Origin: Actinocatenispora thailandica
GTDB lineage: Bacteria > Actinomycetota > Actinomycetes > Mycobacteriales > Micromonosporaceae
Assembly (NCBI RefSeq): GCF_016865425.1
Contig: NZ_AP023355.1
Span: 6,818,198-6,882,197, forward strand
Reading direction: 5' to 3'
Length of the DNA stretch: 64,000 nt
Position 1 is the first letter of the stretch, and every line of letters begins with the position of its first letter. The notes under the pieces are model-generated. The model did not search any database. It saw only the letters and a program-made list of their open reading frames with translations, and had not been told where the DNA came from. The translations under genes and the position numbers were made by a program. Positions 52,234-59,661 of the stretch are shown here, piece by piece.

Positions 52234-52652
52234 CGGTGTGCCGCCCGAGCGGTACGACCACACTCTCGGCGGCGAAGGCCACCTCTGCTCCTTGTTTCCA
52301 CCCCTTGACCATCCCCGCCGGGGACCCGGTCCCGAGATCCCGACGCCGCCTGGCCCGCCTCGGAACTACGGGCGCCGGTGCGGCCTGGTCATCGCCGCCG
52401 AGCCGCTTCGACGCTTCGCTCGCGCGCGCTGCCGGCGGCCGGGTGACGGCGCTGCGGCGTGGTAGAGGCCCCTGCTGTTCCCCGGGACGGGGGATTCTCA
52501 AGGGGTGTCCCCTTGAGCGTGGAGAGAGCGCGAGAGAGGAGCGGAGCTCTTCTCTCGCACGCACCCAGCGGTGGGCAACGGCGGACCGCGAAGGGCGAAG
52601 CGAACCGGGACCAGACGACACACGCTGTGCCCGGGTGACCGCAACCGCGGCG
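52234..52652. repeat. Compound intergenic repeat, locus 2
   Basis: Fills the gap between the convergent MarR and TetR genes. A degraded head CGAAGGCCACCTCTGCTCC (52274-52292), one tail unit GACGCCGCCTGGCCCGCCTC (near 52341), then a reversed part with hairpins CTCAAGGGG/CCCCTTGAG (52497-52517) and GCGAGAGAGGAGC/GCTCTTCTCTCGC (52530-52558, one mismatch). Order and orientation match locus 1 (head, tail, reversed head). No gene is supported here. Confidence 0.7.
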
Positions 52653-53231
52653 TCAGCTGGGGTGCAGGTAGGTGAGGAGGTCGTCGATGAGGGTGGGTGC
52701 GTCGGCGTGGCCCTTGCCGTCGGGGGCGAGGTGGCCGGCGAGCTCGAGGTCGGCGGCGCCGTGCGCGAGCGCGCGGAGCAGCGCGAGCAGCCGCTCCGGG
52801 TCGCCGGGCGGGAGCGCGCCGCCGGCCTGCGCCGCCCGTACCGCGGTGAGCAGCTGCGCGGACGCCGCGTGTGCCGCCTCGGCGAGTTCGTCGGAGTGGG
52901 TGGTCCACCGCCCGTAGATCAGCTTGAACCGGGCCGGGTACTCCTGCGCCCATTCGGCGTAGCGGCGCAGCGACCGGCGCAGTACCTGCTCGGGCGGTTC
53001 GGCGCCGGCGAGGGCGGTGGTGAGCCGGTCCCGGCGGCGGCGCAGTTCGCGGGCGGCGATCGCGGCGAGCAGCGCCTCCTTGTTCGCGAAGTGCTTGTAC
53101 GGCGCGTTGTGCGAGACGCCGGACCGCCGACCGACTTCGCGCAGCGTCACCGCCTCGACGCCGCCGGCGTCGAGCAGCTGCTCGGCCGCGTCCAGCAGCA
53201 GGTCACGCGTCGTTCGGGTCACGAGCGTCAC
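52653..53231 (-). CDS. TetR family regulator
   Basis: 192 aa from GTG 53231 (GTG 53222 and an ATG at 53255 are alternatives). HTH segment AGGVEAVTLREVGRRSGVSHNAPYKHFANKEALLAAIAAREL (residues 20-62). A C-terminal ligand domain of normal size. Divergent from an SDR gene across a region with three operator-like palindromes (53241-53312), which it probably binds. The ATG at 53255 would put the start inside the first palindrome, so GTG 53231 is preferred. Confidence 0.88.
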   Translation of the reverse strand: MTLVTRTTRDLLLDAAEQLLDAGGVEAVTLREVGRRSGVSHNAPYKHFANKEALLAAIAARELRRRRDRLTTALAGAEPPEQVLRRSLRRYAEWAQEYPARFKLIYGRWTTHSDELAEAAHAASAQLLTAVRAAQAGGALPPGDPERLLALLRALAHGAADLELAGHLAPDGKGHADAPTLIDDLLTYLHPS

Positions 53232-53240
53232 CCTATCCCT

Positions 53241-53312
53241 GGTTGACGGCGTCAACCTGGCCCCGCTAGGTTGACGATGTCAACCTGAATCGTCGGGTTG
53301 GCGATGTCGACC
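53241..53312. promoter_or_regulatory. Three phased TetR operator palindromes
   Basis: GGTTGAC-GGC-GTCAACC (53241-53257), AGGTTGAC-GAT-GTCAACCT (53268-53286) and the degenerate GGTTGGC-GAT-GTCGACC (53296-53312). Centres are 28 and 27 bp apart. They occupy the TetR/SDR divergent promoter region and the TTGAC arms may double as -35 boxes. Confidence 0.85.
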
Positions 53313-53325
53313 AAGGAGGATTCCC

Positions 53326-54183
53326 ATGCGAGCCGTGGTCACCGGCGCCACCAACGGCATCGGCGAGGCGATCGCCCGGCGCCTGGCCACCGAGGGCGCG
53401 GCGGTCACCCTGGTCGGCCGCAGCGACGAGCGACTGCGAGCCGCCCGCGACCGGATCCTCGCCACGACGCCCGACGCGGAGCTGAGCCTGGAACGGGCCG
53501 ACCTCGCCGATCTCGACCAGGTCCGCGCGCTCGCGGACCGGCTGCTGGCGACACCGCCGGACGCCGTGATCAGCAACGCCGCGCTGGTGACCCCGCTGGA
53601 CCGCCGTACCGCCGGCGTGCCGCGCGTGCTGACCGTCAACCATCTCGCCCCCTACCTGTTGTTGCGCACGCTGGCCGACGCCGTCGAGCGGGCCAGGTTC
53701 GTGGTGGTCGGCGCCGACCCGGTGTCCCTCGCGCGCTCCCCCGTCGACCTGGACGACCTGCTCTTCGAGCACCCGGAGCGGCTCGGCGAGCCGGTCGGGC
53801 TGCGCCCGTTCCGGGCGTACGGCCGGACCAAGAACATGAACGCGATGTTCGTGTTCGCGCTGGCCCGGCGGCTGGCCGGGACCGGCGTCACGGTCAATGG
53901 CGCGCATCCCGGCATCATCGGTGGTACCGGGCTCGCCGGCGAGGCGCCCGAGGTGAGCGAGATCGTCGCCCGTACCTTCCAGTTCGATCCGGCCTCGTTG
54001 CCCGGCGCGGACGTCGGCGCCGACACCCCTGCCTGGCTGGCCACCGCGCCGGAACTGGCCGGCGTGACCGGCCGGTTCTACGTCGACCGCAGGCCGGTGG
54101 AGACCGCCGCGCACACCACCGATCCGGCGCGCGGCGACCGGTTGTGGGCCGAGTCGGCGCGACTGGTCGGCCTCCCCGCCTGA
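53326..54183 (+). CDS. Short-chain dehydrogenase/reductase family protein
   Basis: 285 aa from ATG 53326 with AAGGAGGA upstream. Rossmann motif TGATNGIG (residues 6-13), NAALV segment and YxxxK (AYGRTKNMN) are in place. The protein resembles the retinol/protochlorophyllide-reductase-like SDRs that act on lipophilic substrates. Under the control of the divergent TetR protein by position. Confidence 0.88.
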   Translation: MRAVVTGATNGIGEAIARRLATEGAAVTLVGRSDERLRAARDRILATTPDAELSLERADLADLDQVRALADRLLATPPDAVISNAALVTPLDRRTAGVPRVLTVNHLAPYLLLRTLADAVERARFVVVGADPVSLARSPVDLDDLLFEHPERLGEPVGLRPFRAYGRTKNMNAMFVFALARRLAGTGVTVNGAHPGIIGGTGLAGEAPEVSEIVARTFQFDPASLPGADVGADTPAWLATAPELAGVTGRFYVDRRPVETAAHTTDPARGDRLWAESARLVGLPA

Positions 54184-54217
54184 GCATCGCGCGGCTCGGG
54201 CGGCCGGCACCCCGTTA

Positions 54218-54233
54218 TTGACCTCAAGGTCTA
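54218..54233. promoter_or_regulatory. Operator/promoter of the second TetR gene
   Basis: TTGACCT-CA-AGGTCTA, an inverted repeat that also supplies TTGACC as -35; TAGCGT (54241-54246) follows after 17 nt as -10, which would start transcription at about the ATG 54253 (leaderless message). The same motif recurs at 54873. Confidence 0.65.
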
Positions 54234-54252
54234 GAACTGCTAGCGTACCGGC

Positions 54253-54828
54253 ATGGCCAGGCCGCGGAAGTTCGACGACGACGAGGTGATCGATCGTGCG
54301 ATGGACGCGTTCTGGACCAACGGCTACTTCAACACCTCGCCCGCACAGCTCGCGGAAGCGACCGGAATCGGAAAGGGCAGCCTCTACAACGCCTTCAACA
54401 GCAAGCGCGAACTGTTCGACCGCGCCCTGAACCGCTACGACGTGCTCGGCGCCGAGTTCGCCGAGAAGTGCCTGTCCGAGCCGGGCAGCACCCGGGAGAA
54501 CATCGCCGGCTTCCTGAACGCGCTGGTCACCGCCGATCTCGCCGGCCCGGTCCGGCGCGGCTGTCTCGCCGTCAACACGTCGGTCGAGCTGGCCGGGCAG
54601 GACCCGGAGATCGAGCGCGCGGTGCGCCGGATGCAGGAACGCACCATCGCCGCGCTCGCCGACCGGATCGCCCGCGGCCGACGGGACGGCGACGTCGACC
54701 CCGGCGTGGACCCCCGCGCGTACGCGGAGTTCCTGATGAACACGATCGTCGGCCTGCGGGTCATGGCGAAGACGAACGACGCACCCATGCTCCATCGCAT
54801 CATCGACTCGGCCCTCGCCGCGCTCTGA
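54253..54828 (+). CDS. TetR family regulator (AcrR-like)
   Basis: 191 aa. HTH segment VIDRAMDAFWTNGYFNTSPAQLAEATGIGKGSLYNAFNSKRELFDRAL, then a C-terminal domain typical of the TetR_C_16/YcdC-like group. Followed 74 bp later by an SDR gene on the same strand with a matching operator, so the regulator controls itself and the SDR gene. The predicted promoter makes its transcript leaderless. Confidence 0.9.
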   Translation: MARPRKFDDDEVIDRAMDAFWTNGYFNTSPAQLAEATGIGKGSLYNAFNSKRELFDRALNRYDVLGAEFAEKCLSEPGSTRENIAGFLNALVTADLAGPVRRGCLAVNTSVELAGQDPEIERAVRRMQERTIAALADRIARGRRDGDVDPGVDPRAYAEFLMNTIVGLRVMAKTNDAPMLHRIIDSALAAL

Positions 54829-54872
54829 CCTTCTCGTACCACCCTGGTCGGGGCCGACGTGTACCCAAATTT

Positions 54873-54888
54873 TTGTCCTGTAGGTCAA
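54873..54888. promoter_or_regulatory. Operator of the second SDR gene
   Basis: TTGTCCT-GT-AGGTCAA: same 7-2-7 layout as 54218-54233, directly upstream of the SDR ribosome site GAAAGGA. It probably binds the same TetR protein. Confidence 0.65.
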
Positions 54889-54902
54889 GAAAGGAAACTC
54901 GG

Positions 54903-55691
54903 ATGGAACTCGCACTCACCGGAAAGACCGCCGTCGTCACCGGCGCCAGCCGCGGCATCGGCCTCGCCGTCGTCGAGGCGCTCGCCGACGAGGGCGTCCA
55001 GGTCCTCGGCGCCGCCCGCACCGTCACGCCGGAGCTGGCGAAGCACGCCGCGGTGACCGTCCCCGCCGACCTGTCCACCCGGGAGGGAGCGACCTCGGTG
55101 GTGGACACCGCGCTGGCCGAACTCGGCGGGATCGACATCCTGGTCAACAACGTCGGCGGCGGCGACGCCGACAAGATGACCCTCGGCGGCGTCCTCGACA
55201 TCGGCGACCAGCAGTGGCGGCAGATGTTCGACCTCAACCTGTTCAGCGCCGTGTGGACCACCCGCGCGGCACTGCCCAGCCTGCTCGACCGCCGCGGCGC
55301 GGTCGTCACGGTGTCGTCGATCAACTCCCGGCTGCCGGCCGCCGGCCCGGTCGGGTACAGCGAGGCCAAGGCGGCGCTCACCGCGTTCGGCAAGCGGTTG
55401 AGCGAGGAGTACGGGCCGCGCGGGCTCCGGGTCAACACCGTCTCGCCGGGCGTGGTGGGCAGCTCGCTGTGGCGTGGCGAGAACGGGTTCGGCGCGAAGG
55501 TCGCCGCCGCCAGCGGGGTCGACCACCAGGAGTTCCTGGCGGCGATCCCCCAGCAGTTCGGGATGGCGTCGCCGCGGATCACCGAGCCGGCCGAGGTCGC
55601 GGCGCTGGTCACGTTCCTCGCTTCCGAAGCGGCCGGCAACATCCTGGGGTCCGACTTCGTGATCGACGGGGGCACGGTGAAGACCGCTTAG
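54903..55691 (+). CDS. Short-chain dehydrogenase/reductase (classical SDR)
   Basis: 262 aa from ATG 54903. TGASRGIG (14-21), NNVGGG, catalytic S/Y/K with YSEAKAAL, and the C-terminal GSDFVIDGG typical of 3-ketoacyl-ACP-reductase-like enzymes. The substrate is not known. Second part of a TetR/SDR module with operator sites before both genes. Followed by the repeat locus 3. Confidence 0.92.
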   Translation: MELALTGKTAVVTGASRGIGLAVVEALADEGVQVLGAARTVTPELAKHAAVTVPADLSTREGATSVVDTALAELGGIDILVNNVGGGDADKMTLGGVLDIGDQQWRQMFDLNLFSAVWTTRAALPSLLDRRGAVVTVSSINSRLPAAGPVGYSEAKAALTAFGKRLSEEYGPRGLRVNTVSPGVVGSSLWRGENGFGAKVAAASGVDHQEFLAAIPQQFGMASPRITEPAEVAALVTFLASEAAGNILGSDFVIDGGTVKTA

Positions 55692-56434
55692 CGGGTTTCA
55701 CCGTGCCGGGCTGGCGGGCTGACGGGCTGACGGGCTGACGGGCTAGCGGGCTGGCGGGCTGGCGGGCTGGCGGGCTGGCGGGGCAAAGGCCACCTCTGTT
55801 CGCTGGCTGCACCCCGCGTGGGGAGATGTGGGGAGGGGCTTCGCCCCTCCCCACGCCCCTCCCTGCCAAGGGGGCAGTCGCCCCCTTGGCGATCCCCCGT
55901 CGGGGGCCGGTGATCGGGAAGGACGCCGCCTGGCCGCCTCGACACGTCGGGAACCGGTGCTCGGAGCCCGACGCCGCCTGGCCGCCTCGGAACCGCGGGG
56001 ACCGGTGACGGAATCGACGCCGCCTGGCCGCCTCGGAACCGCGGGGACCGGTGACGGAATCGACGCCGCCTGGCCGCCTCGGAACCGCGGGGACCGGTGA
56101 CGGAATCGACGCCGCCTGGCCGCCTCGGCACGTCGGGAACCGGTGACGGAACCAGGGCCGCCCGGCCCGGTTCGGAGCATCGGGGACGGTGGAGGGACCG
56201 GCGGTGGCGGCCCGGTTCGCCACCTCGGGGCTCTGCCCAGCGGTTCCGTCCCGGTGTCCCCCGCCCGCGCAGCGGGCCGGGGGATGCCAGGCGTTGGTCG
56301 AAGACCACGCCGGGCACGGCAGAAGGCTGCGGAACACGCAACGCGGGGGTCCGGGGGGCTCGGCCCCCGGGCTGGCATAAGGAAGGCGACCCGGCTCGCG
56401 CTTTCCGCGAGCACAGGCCGCCAGAGCCTTCCGG
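55692..56434. repeat. Compound intergenic repeat, locus 3, with tail arrays
   Basis: Between the convergent SDR gene and tRNA-Leu. First an 8-bp array (GGCGGGCT, about nine copies, 55708-55783), then the head AAAGGCCACCTCTGTTCGC (55785-55803), ACCCCGCGTGGGG, a perfect 12-bp hairpin (55828-55839/55843-55854) and a 10-bp hairpin (55865-55874/55881-55890), then the tail of five 46-48-bp units starting GACGCCGCCTGGCCGCCTCG (55922, 55970, 56016, 56062, 56108). A further hairpin CCGGGGG/CCCCCGG lies at 56351-56370. No gene. Confidence 0.85.
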
Positions 56435-56517
56435 TGGGGAAGGAGGGAGTTGAACCCTCACGCCCTTTCGGGCACACGGACCTGAACCGTGCGCGTCTGC
56501 CATTCCGCCACTTCCCC
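56435..56517 (-). tRNA. tRNA-Leu (anticodon CAG)
   Basis: 83 nt, minus strand. Acceptor GGGGAAG pairs with CTTCCCC; anticodon stem CACGG/CCGTG with loop TTCAGGT gives CAG; the long variable arm TGCCCGAAAGGGCG confirms a class II leucine tRNA; T-arm GAGGG-TTCAACT-CCCTC. The 3' CCA is not encoded. Divergent from fhaA with a 220-bp gap, the arrangement also seen in mycobacteria (leuT next to fhaA). Confidence 0.95.
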
Positions 56518-56737
56518 AGTGGCCGCACCCGTCATCCAGTGGATTTCTGGGGGCGTTCGCGGGTACATAGGTTACAGTGCCCGCCGGACCAGGAAGCCGA
56601 TGGCCCCGGGTCCGCTCTCCGAGCCACATGGTGCAAGCTCAGACAGCGGCGAAAGCCTAGCACGAGGAGGAACGCTCCTGCCGACGGGAGTGGTCTCGCC
56701 CGATACCATCGGGGTCACGGATGCCGAGGAGGAGCCG

Positions 56738-57526
56738 GTGAGCGTTCTGCAACGCTTCGAGAAGCGGTTGGAGAACTTGGTGGAGGGCACCTTCGCCAAG
56801 GTCTTCAGGGGGGTCGTCCACCCGGTGGAGATCGCCAGTGCCATGCAGCGTGAGGCCGAGGCGCACAAGGCGATTCTCGCCGGTGGGCGCACGTTGGTCC
56901 CCAACCGGTACGTGATCGATCTCTCGCCCTACGACCACAGTCGCCTCGCGCCGTACGCGGCGGCGCTGGCGCAGGAGCTGGCCCAGACCCAGGCCGAGTT
57001 CATCGGCGAGCAGGGCTGGACGGTGTACGGGGACGTCATCGTCGAGATCGAGCGCGGCGAGGGGCTCGACACCGGCATGTTCCGGGTGACCGCCGAGGTC
57101 TACACCGGCGGGCAGCAGCCCGAGCAGCCGCCCCAGCAGCAGGGCTACGACCAGCAGTACCAGCAGGGTCCGCCGCCGCCCGGTCCGGGCCCGGAGGCGT
57201 ACCAGACGTCCGGCCCGCCGGCCCCGCCGATGGGCCAGGGCACGCCGAACGCCCGGATGGTGTCGAACGACGGCCGGCAGTTCGCGCTGGCGATCGGGTC
57301 GACGATCATCGGCCGGGGTGAGCAGGCGCAGCTGCGGCTGGCCGACGTCGGCATCTCGCGCCGGCACGCCCGGCTCGACTTCGACGGCACCCGGGTGGTG
57401 TTGACGGACCTCGGTTCGACCAACGGCACGGTGGTGAACGGGCAGCGCATCTCGGCGGTGGCGCTGCGGCCCGGTGACGTGATCCAGTTCGGTACGACGT
57501 CGCTGACGTTCCACGTGGACGGCTGA
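56738..57526 (+). CDS. fhaA: FhaA, FHA-domain protein with DUF3662
   Basis: 262 aa from GTG 56738 (GAGGAGG upstream); the longer frame crosses the tRNA promoter region. N-terminal DUF3662 region (SVLQRFEKRLENLVEGTFAKVFRGVVHPVEIASAMQREAE to GDVIVEIERG), a Pro/Gln/Tyr-rich linker (about 128-170) and a C-terminal FHA domain (about 185-262) with ISRRHARLDF and LGSTNGTVVNG. It binds phosphothreonines of kinase targets, in mycobacteria MviN/FhaA. The linker is much shorter than in M. tuberculosis (527 aa). Coupled to fhaB by a one-base stop/start overlap. Confidence 0.93.
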   Translation: MSVLQRFEKRLENLVEGTFAKVFRGVVHPVEIASAMQREAEAHKAILAGGRTLVPNRYVIDLSPYDHSRLAPYAAALAQELAQTQAEFIGEQGWTVYGDVIVEIERGEGLDTGMFRVTAEVYTGGQQPEQPPQQQGYDQQYQQGPPPPGPGPEAYQTSGPPAPPMGQGTPNARMVSNDGRQFALAIGSTIIGRGEQAQLRLADVGISRRHARLDFDGTRVVLTDLGSTNGTVVNGQRISAVALRPGDVIQFGTTSLTFHVDG

Positions 57527-58011
57527 TGCCGGAGATCGTCCTGGTCGTTGCCCGGTTCGGGTTCCTGGCGCTGCTGTGGATCTTCGTGTTCGCGGTCGTC
57601 GGGGTGGTGCGGCGGGACCTGTGGTCGTCCTCGCGCGGCAACAGGCTGGTGGCGGCGCCCCCGCGCGGGGCGCAGCCGGCGTCGGTGCCACCGCCGTCGC
57701 GACCGCGCGCCACGCCGGGGCGGCCCCGGCTGCTGGTGGTCACCGAGGGTCCGCTGGCCGGCACCCAGATCACCCTGGGGGATCATCCGATCACGATGGG
57801 CCGGGCGGAGAACTCCACCCTGGTGTTGAGCGACGACTATGCGTCCACCCGGCATGCCCGGCTGGTGGCACGCAACGGGGACTGGTTCGTCGAAGACCTT
57901 GGCTCGACCAACGGCACGTATCTGGATCGCGCTAAGGTCTCCGGACCGACCCCTGTCCCCCTCGGTGTACCGATTCGGATCGGTCGCACCGCCCTTGAGC
58001 TACGGCCGTGA
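57526..58011 (+). CDS. fhaB: FhaB, membrane-anchored FHA-domain protein
   Basis: 161 aa. N-terminal membrane span (about 5-25) and a C-terminal FHA domain (about 80-160: MGRAENSTLVLSDDYASTRHARLVARNG, LGSTNGTYLD). Size and layout match mycobacterial FhaB (FipA), which is phosphorylated by PknA/PknB and links to the divisome. Start A is shared with the fhaA stop TGA. Confidence 0.93.
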   Translation: MPEIVLVVARFGFLALLWIFVFAVVGVVRRDLWSSSRGNRLVAAPPRGAQPASVPPPSRPRATPGRPRLLVVTEGPLAGTQITLGDHPITMGRAENSTLVLSDDYASTRHARLVARNGDWFVEDLGSTNGTYLDRAKVSGPTPVPLGVPIRIGRTALELRP

Positions 58012-58114
58012 CTATGACCTTCCGGTGTCCCGTTCCATTCCGTCCCCCCGGTGAACGCGTCTCCGGTGCTGCGGTGACCCGTTTCCCGCCGCTCGGCTCG
58101 CGCGGAGGTCCCCC

Positions 58115-58177
58115 GTGACAGTGTTCTCCAGCGCCGTCCTCCGCACCCCGATGCTCGCCCCGGAGGACGCCTCATGA
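58115..58177 (+). CDS. Leader ORF 1 upstream of pstP (20 codons)
   Basis: GTG 58115 with GCGGAGG ahead; ends MLAPEDAS-stop at 58177, whose TGA lies in the ATGA start of leader ORF 2. Same opening codons (GTG/ATG ACA GTG) and the same last eight residues as leader ORF 2, so one arose by duplication. May serve translational coupling rather than make a functional peptide. Confidence 0.5.
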   Translation: MTVFSSAVLRTPMLAPEDAS

Positions 58178-58261
58178 CAGTGCGCCCCGGCAGCCTCCCC
58201 CGTTGCGCTCCGCCCTCGCCGACGATCGCCGCGATGCTCGCTCCGGAGGACGCCTCATGAC
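58151..58261 (+). repeat. Duplicated translation-start module before pstP
   Basis: ATGCTCGCYCCGGAGGACGCCTCATGAC occurs at 58151-58178 and 58234-58261, 83 bp apart, one difference. Each copy carries an SD (GGAGGA) and an ATGA stop/start. The second copy starts pstP. Confidence 0.9.
58174..58260 (+). CDS. Leader ORF 2 upstream of pstP (28 codons)
   Basis: ATG 58174 overlaps the stop of leader ORF 1 and ends in the ATGA that starts pstP at 58257. SD GGAGGA upstream. Pro/Arg/Ser-rich product ending MLAPEDAS. Codons are GC-rich like the genome, so coding is possible but small size and duplication origin leave function open. Confidence 0.5.
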   Translation: MTVRPGSLPRCAPPSPTIAAMLAPEDAS

Positions 58262-59657
58262 GCTCACCCTCCGCTTCGCCGCGCATTCGGATCGCGGCCT
58301 GATCCGGGACGGCAACCAGGACTCGGTGTTCGCCGGGCCGCGGCTGCTGGCGGTCGCCGACGGCATGGGTGGCATGGCCGCCGGTGACGTCGCGAGCAAC
58401 ATCGTGATCGGCACGCTGGCACCGCTGGACGACGACGTGCCCGGGTCGGACCTGGTCGACGTGCTGCGCAACGCCGTGTCCGAGGCGAACCAGCGGCTGC
58501 GCGCCACGGTGGCGGCCAACCCGCAGATGGAGGGCATGGGTACGACGCTGACCGCGTTGCTGTTCTCCGGCACCCGGTTCGGCTTGATACACGTCGGCGA
58601 CTCCCGGTGCTACCTGCTGCGCGACGGGCAGTACGCGCAGATCACCAAGGACGATTCGTACGTGCAGATGCTGGTCGACGAGGGCCGCATCACGCCGGAG
58701 GAGGCGACGAACCACCCGCAGCGGTCGCTGATCACCCGCGCGCTGCAGGGCGAGGACGTCGAGCCCGAGTTCTCGGTACGCGAGGCGCGCGCCGGCGACC
58801 GCTACCTGGTCTGCAGCGACGGCCTGCACGGCTTCGTCAGCGACGAGACGATCGGCGAGACGATCCGCTCGATCCCGGACACCCAGGAGTGCGTGGACCG
58901 GCTGATCCAGCTGGCGCTGCGGGCCGGCGGCCCGGACAACGTCACGGTGATCATCGCCGACGTGGTGGAGGGCGTGTTCCCGGAGCAGTCCCCGATCGTC
59001 GGCGGTGCCGCCGCGCAGGACCGCGGCAACGTCACGGTGGCGGACCCGAACAGCCCGGCGGCGCGGGCCGCGCTGGCCCAGCAGCCGCAGCGGCCGGCGA
59101 CCCCGCCGGAGCAGGCGGAGCCCGACGATGCCGATGCGCGGACCCGGCACCCGGTGCGCAACAGCCTGATCGTGCTCGCGGTGCTGGTGGTGCTCGCCGG
59201 CGGCGGCTTCGGCGTGTGGCGCTACACCCAGGCGCAGTACTACGTGGGCGCCACCGACGACGGTTACGTGGCGGTGTTCCGCGGCGTACCCGGCAAGGTC
59301 GTCGGCCTGCAGCTGTCCACTGTCGACGTCCGGAGCGACACCAAGACCAGCGAGTTGACCCAGCTGGTGCGCAACCGGGTGGCGCAGGGCATCGACAGCC
59401 CGAACCGCACCGCCGCCCTGAACACGCTGCGCGAGCTGACCGACGACAGTACCGGCAACCCGAACATGCTGCCGGTCTGCGCGACCCCGACGCCGACCCC
59501 GACGCCCAGCTCGACGCCGAGCGGCAGCCACTCGCCGAAGCCGACCGGTGCGGCCGGGTCGAAGTCCAGGTCGGCGAAGCCGTCGCACTCGGCGACCAGC
59601 TCGCCGTCGTCCTCCCCGTCCCCGGTGCCGTCCGGCGCCTGCCGACCGGCCCGGTAG
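58257..59657 (+). CDS. pstP: PstP, membrane-anchored PP2C-family Ser/Thr phosphatase
   Basis: 466 aa from ATG 58257 (SD GGAGGA); the frame is open upstream to 58203. PP2C catalytic domain (about 1-240) with HSDRGLIRDGNQDSV, VADGMGGMAAGD, GDSRCYLLRDG and GGPDNVTVIIAD carrying the metal-binding aspartates. One span (about 302-322), then an extracellular part of about 140 residues with a Ser/Thr/Pro-rich tail. It reverses the phosphorylation by the kinases of the cluster. Two leader ORFs precede it. rodA follows after 4 nt. Confidence 0.94.
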   Translation: MTLTLRFAAHSDRGLIRDGNQDSVFAGPRLLAVADGMGGMAAGDVASNIVIGTLAPLDDDVPGSDLVDVLRNAVSEANQRLRATVAANPQMEGMGTTLTALLFSGTRFGLIHVGDSRCYLLRDGQYAQITKDDSYVQMLVDEGRITPEEATNHPQRSLITRALQGEDVEPEFSVREARAGDRYLVCSDGLHGFVSDETIGETIRSIPDTQECVDRLIQLALRAGGPDNVTVIIADVVEGVFPEQSPIVGGAAAQDRGNVTVADPNSPAARAALAQQPQRPATPPEQAEPDDADARTRHPVRNSLIVLAVLVVLAGGGFGVWRYTQAQYYVGATDDGYVAVFRGVPGKVVGLQLSTVDVRSDTKTSELTQLVRNRVAQGIDSPNRTAALNTLRELTDDSTGNPNMLPVCATPTPTPTPSSTPSGSHSPKPTGAAGSKSRSAKPSHSATSSPSSSPSPVPSGACRPAR

Positions 59658-59661
59658 ATCC

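Noticed and set aside
55922-56153. Regular repeats that could suggest a CRISPR array
   Set aside because: Units are contiguous 46-48-bp tandem copies with no unique spacers, and there are no cas genes.
56489-56737. Upstream extension of fhaA to 56489
   Set aside because: It would overlap the 5' end of the tRNA-Leu gene on the other strand and lacks family similarity; GTG 56738 has a clear GAGGAGG site.
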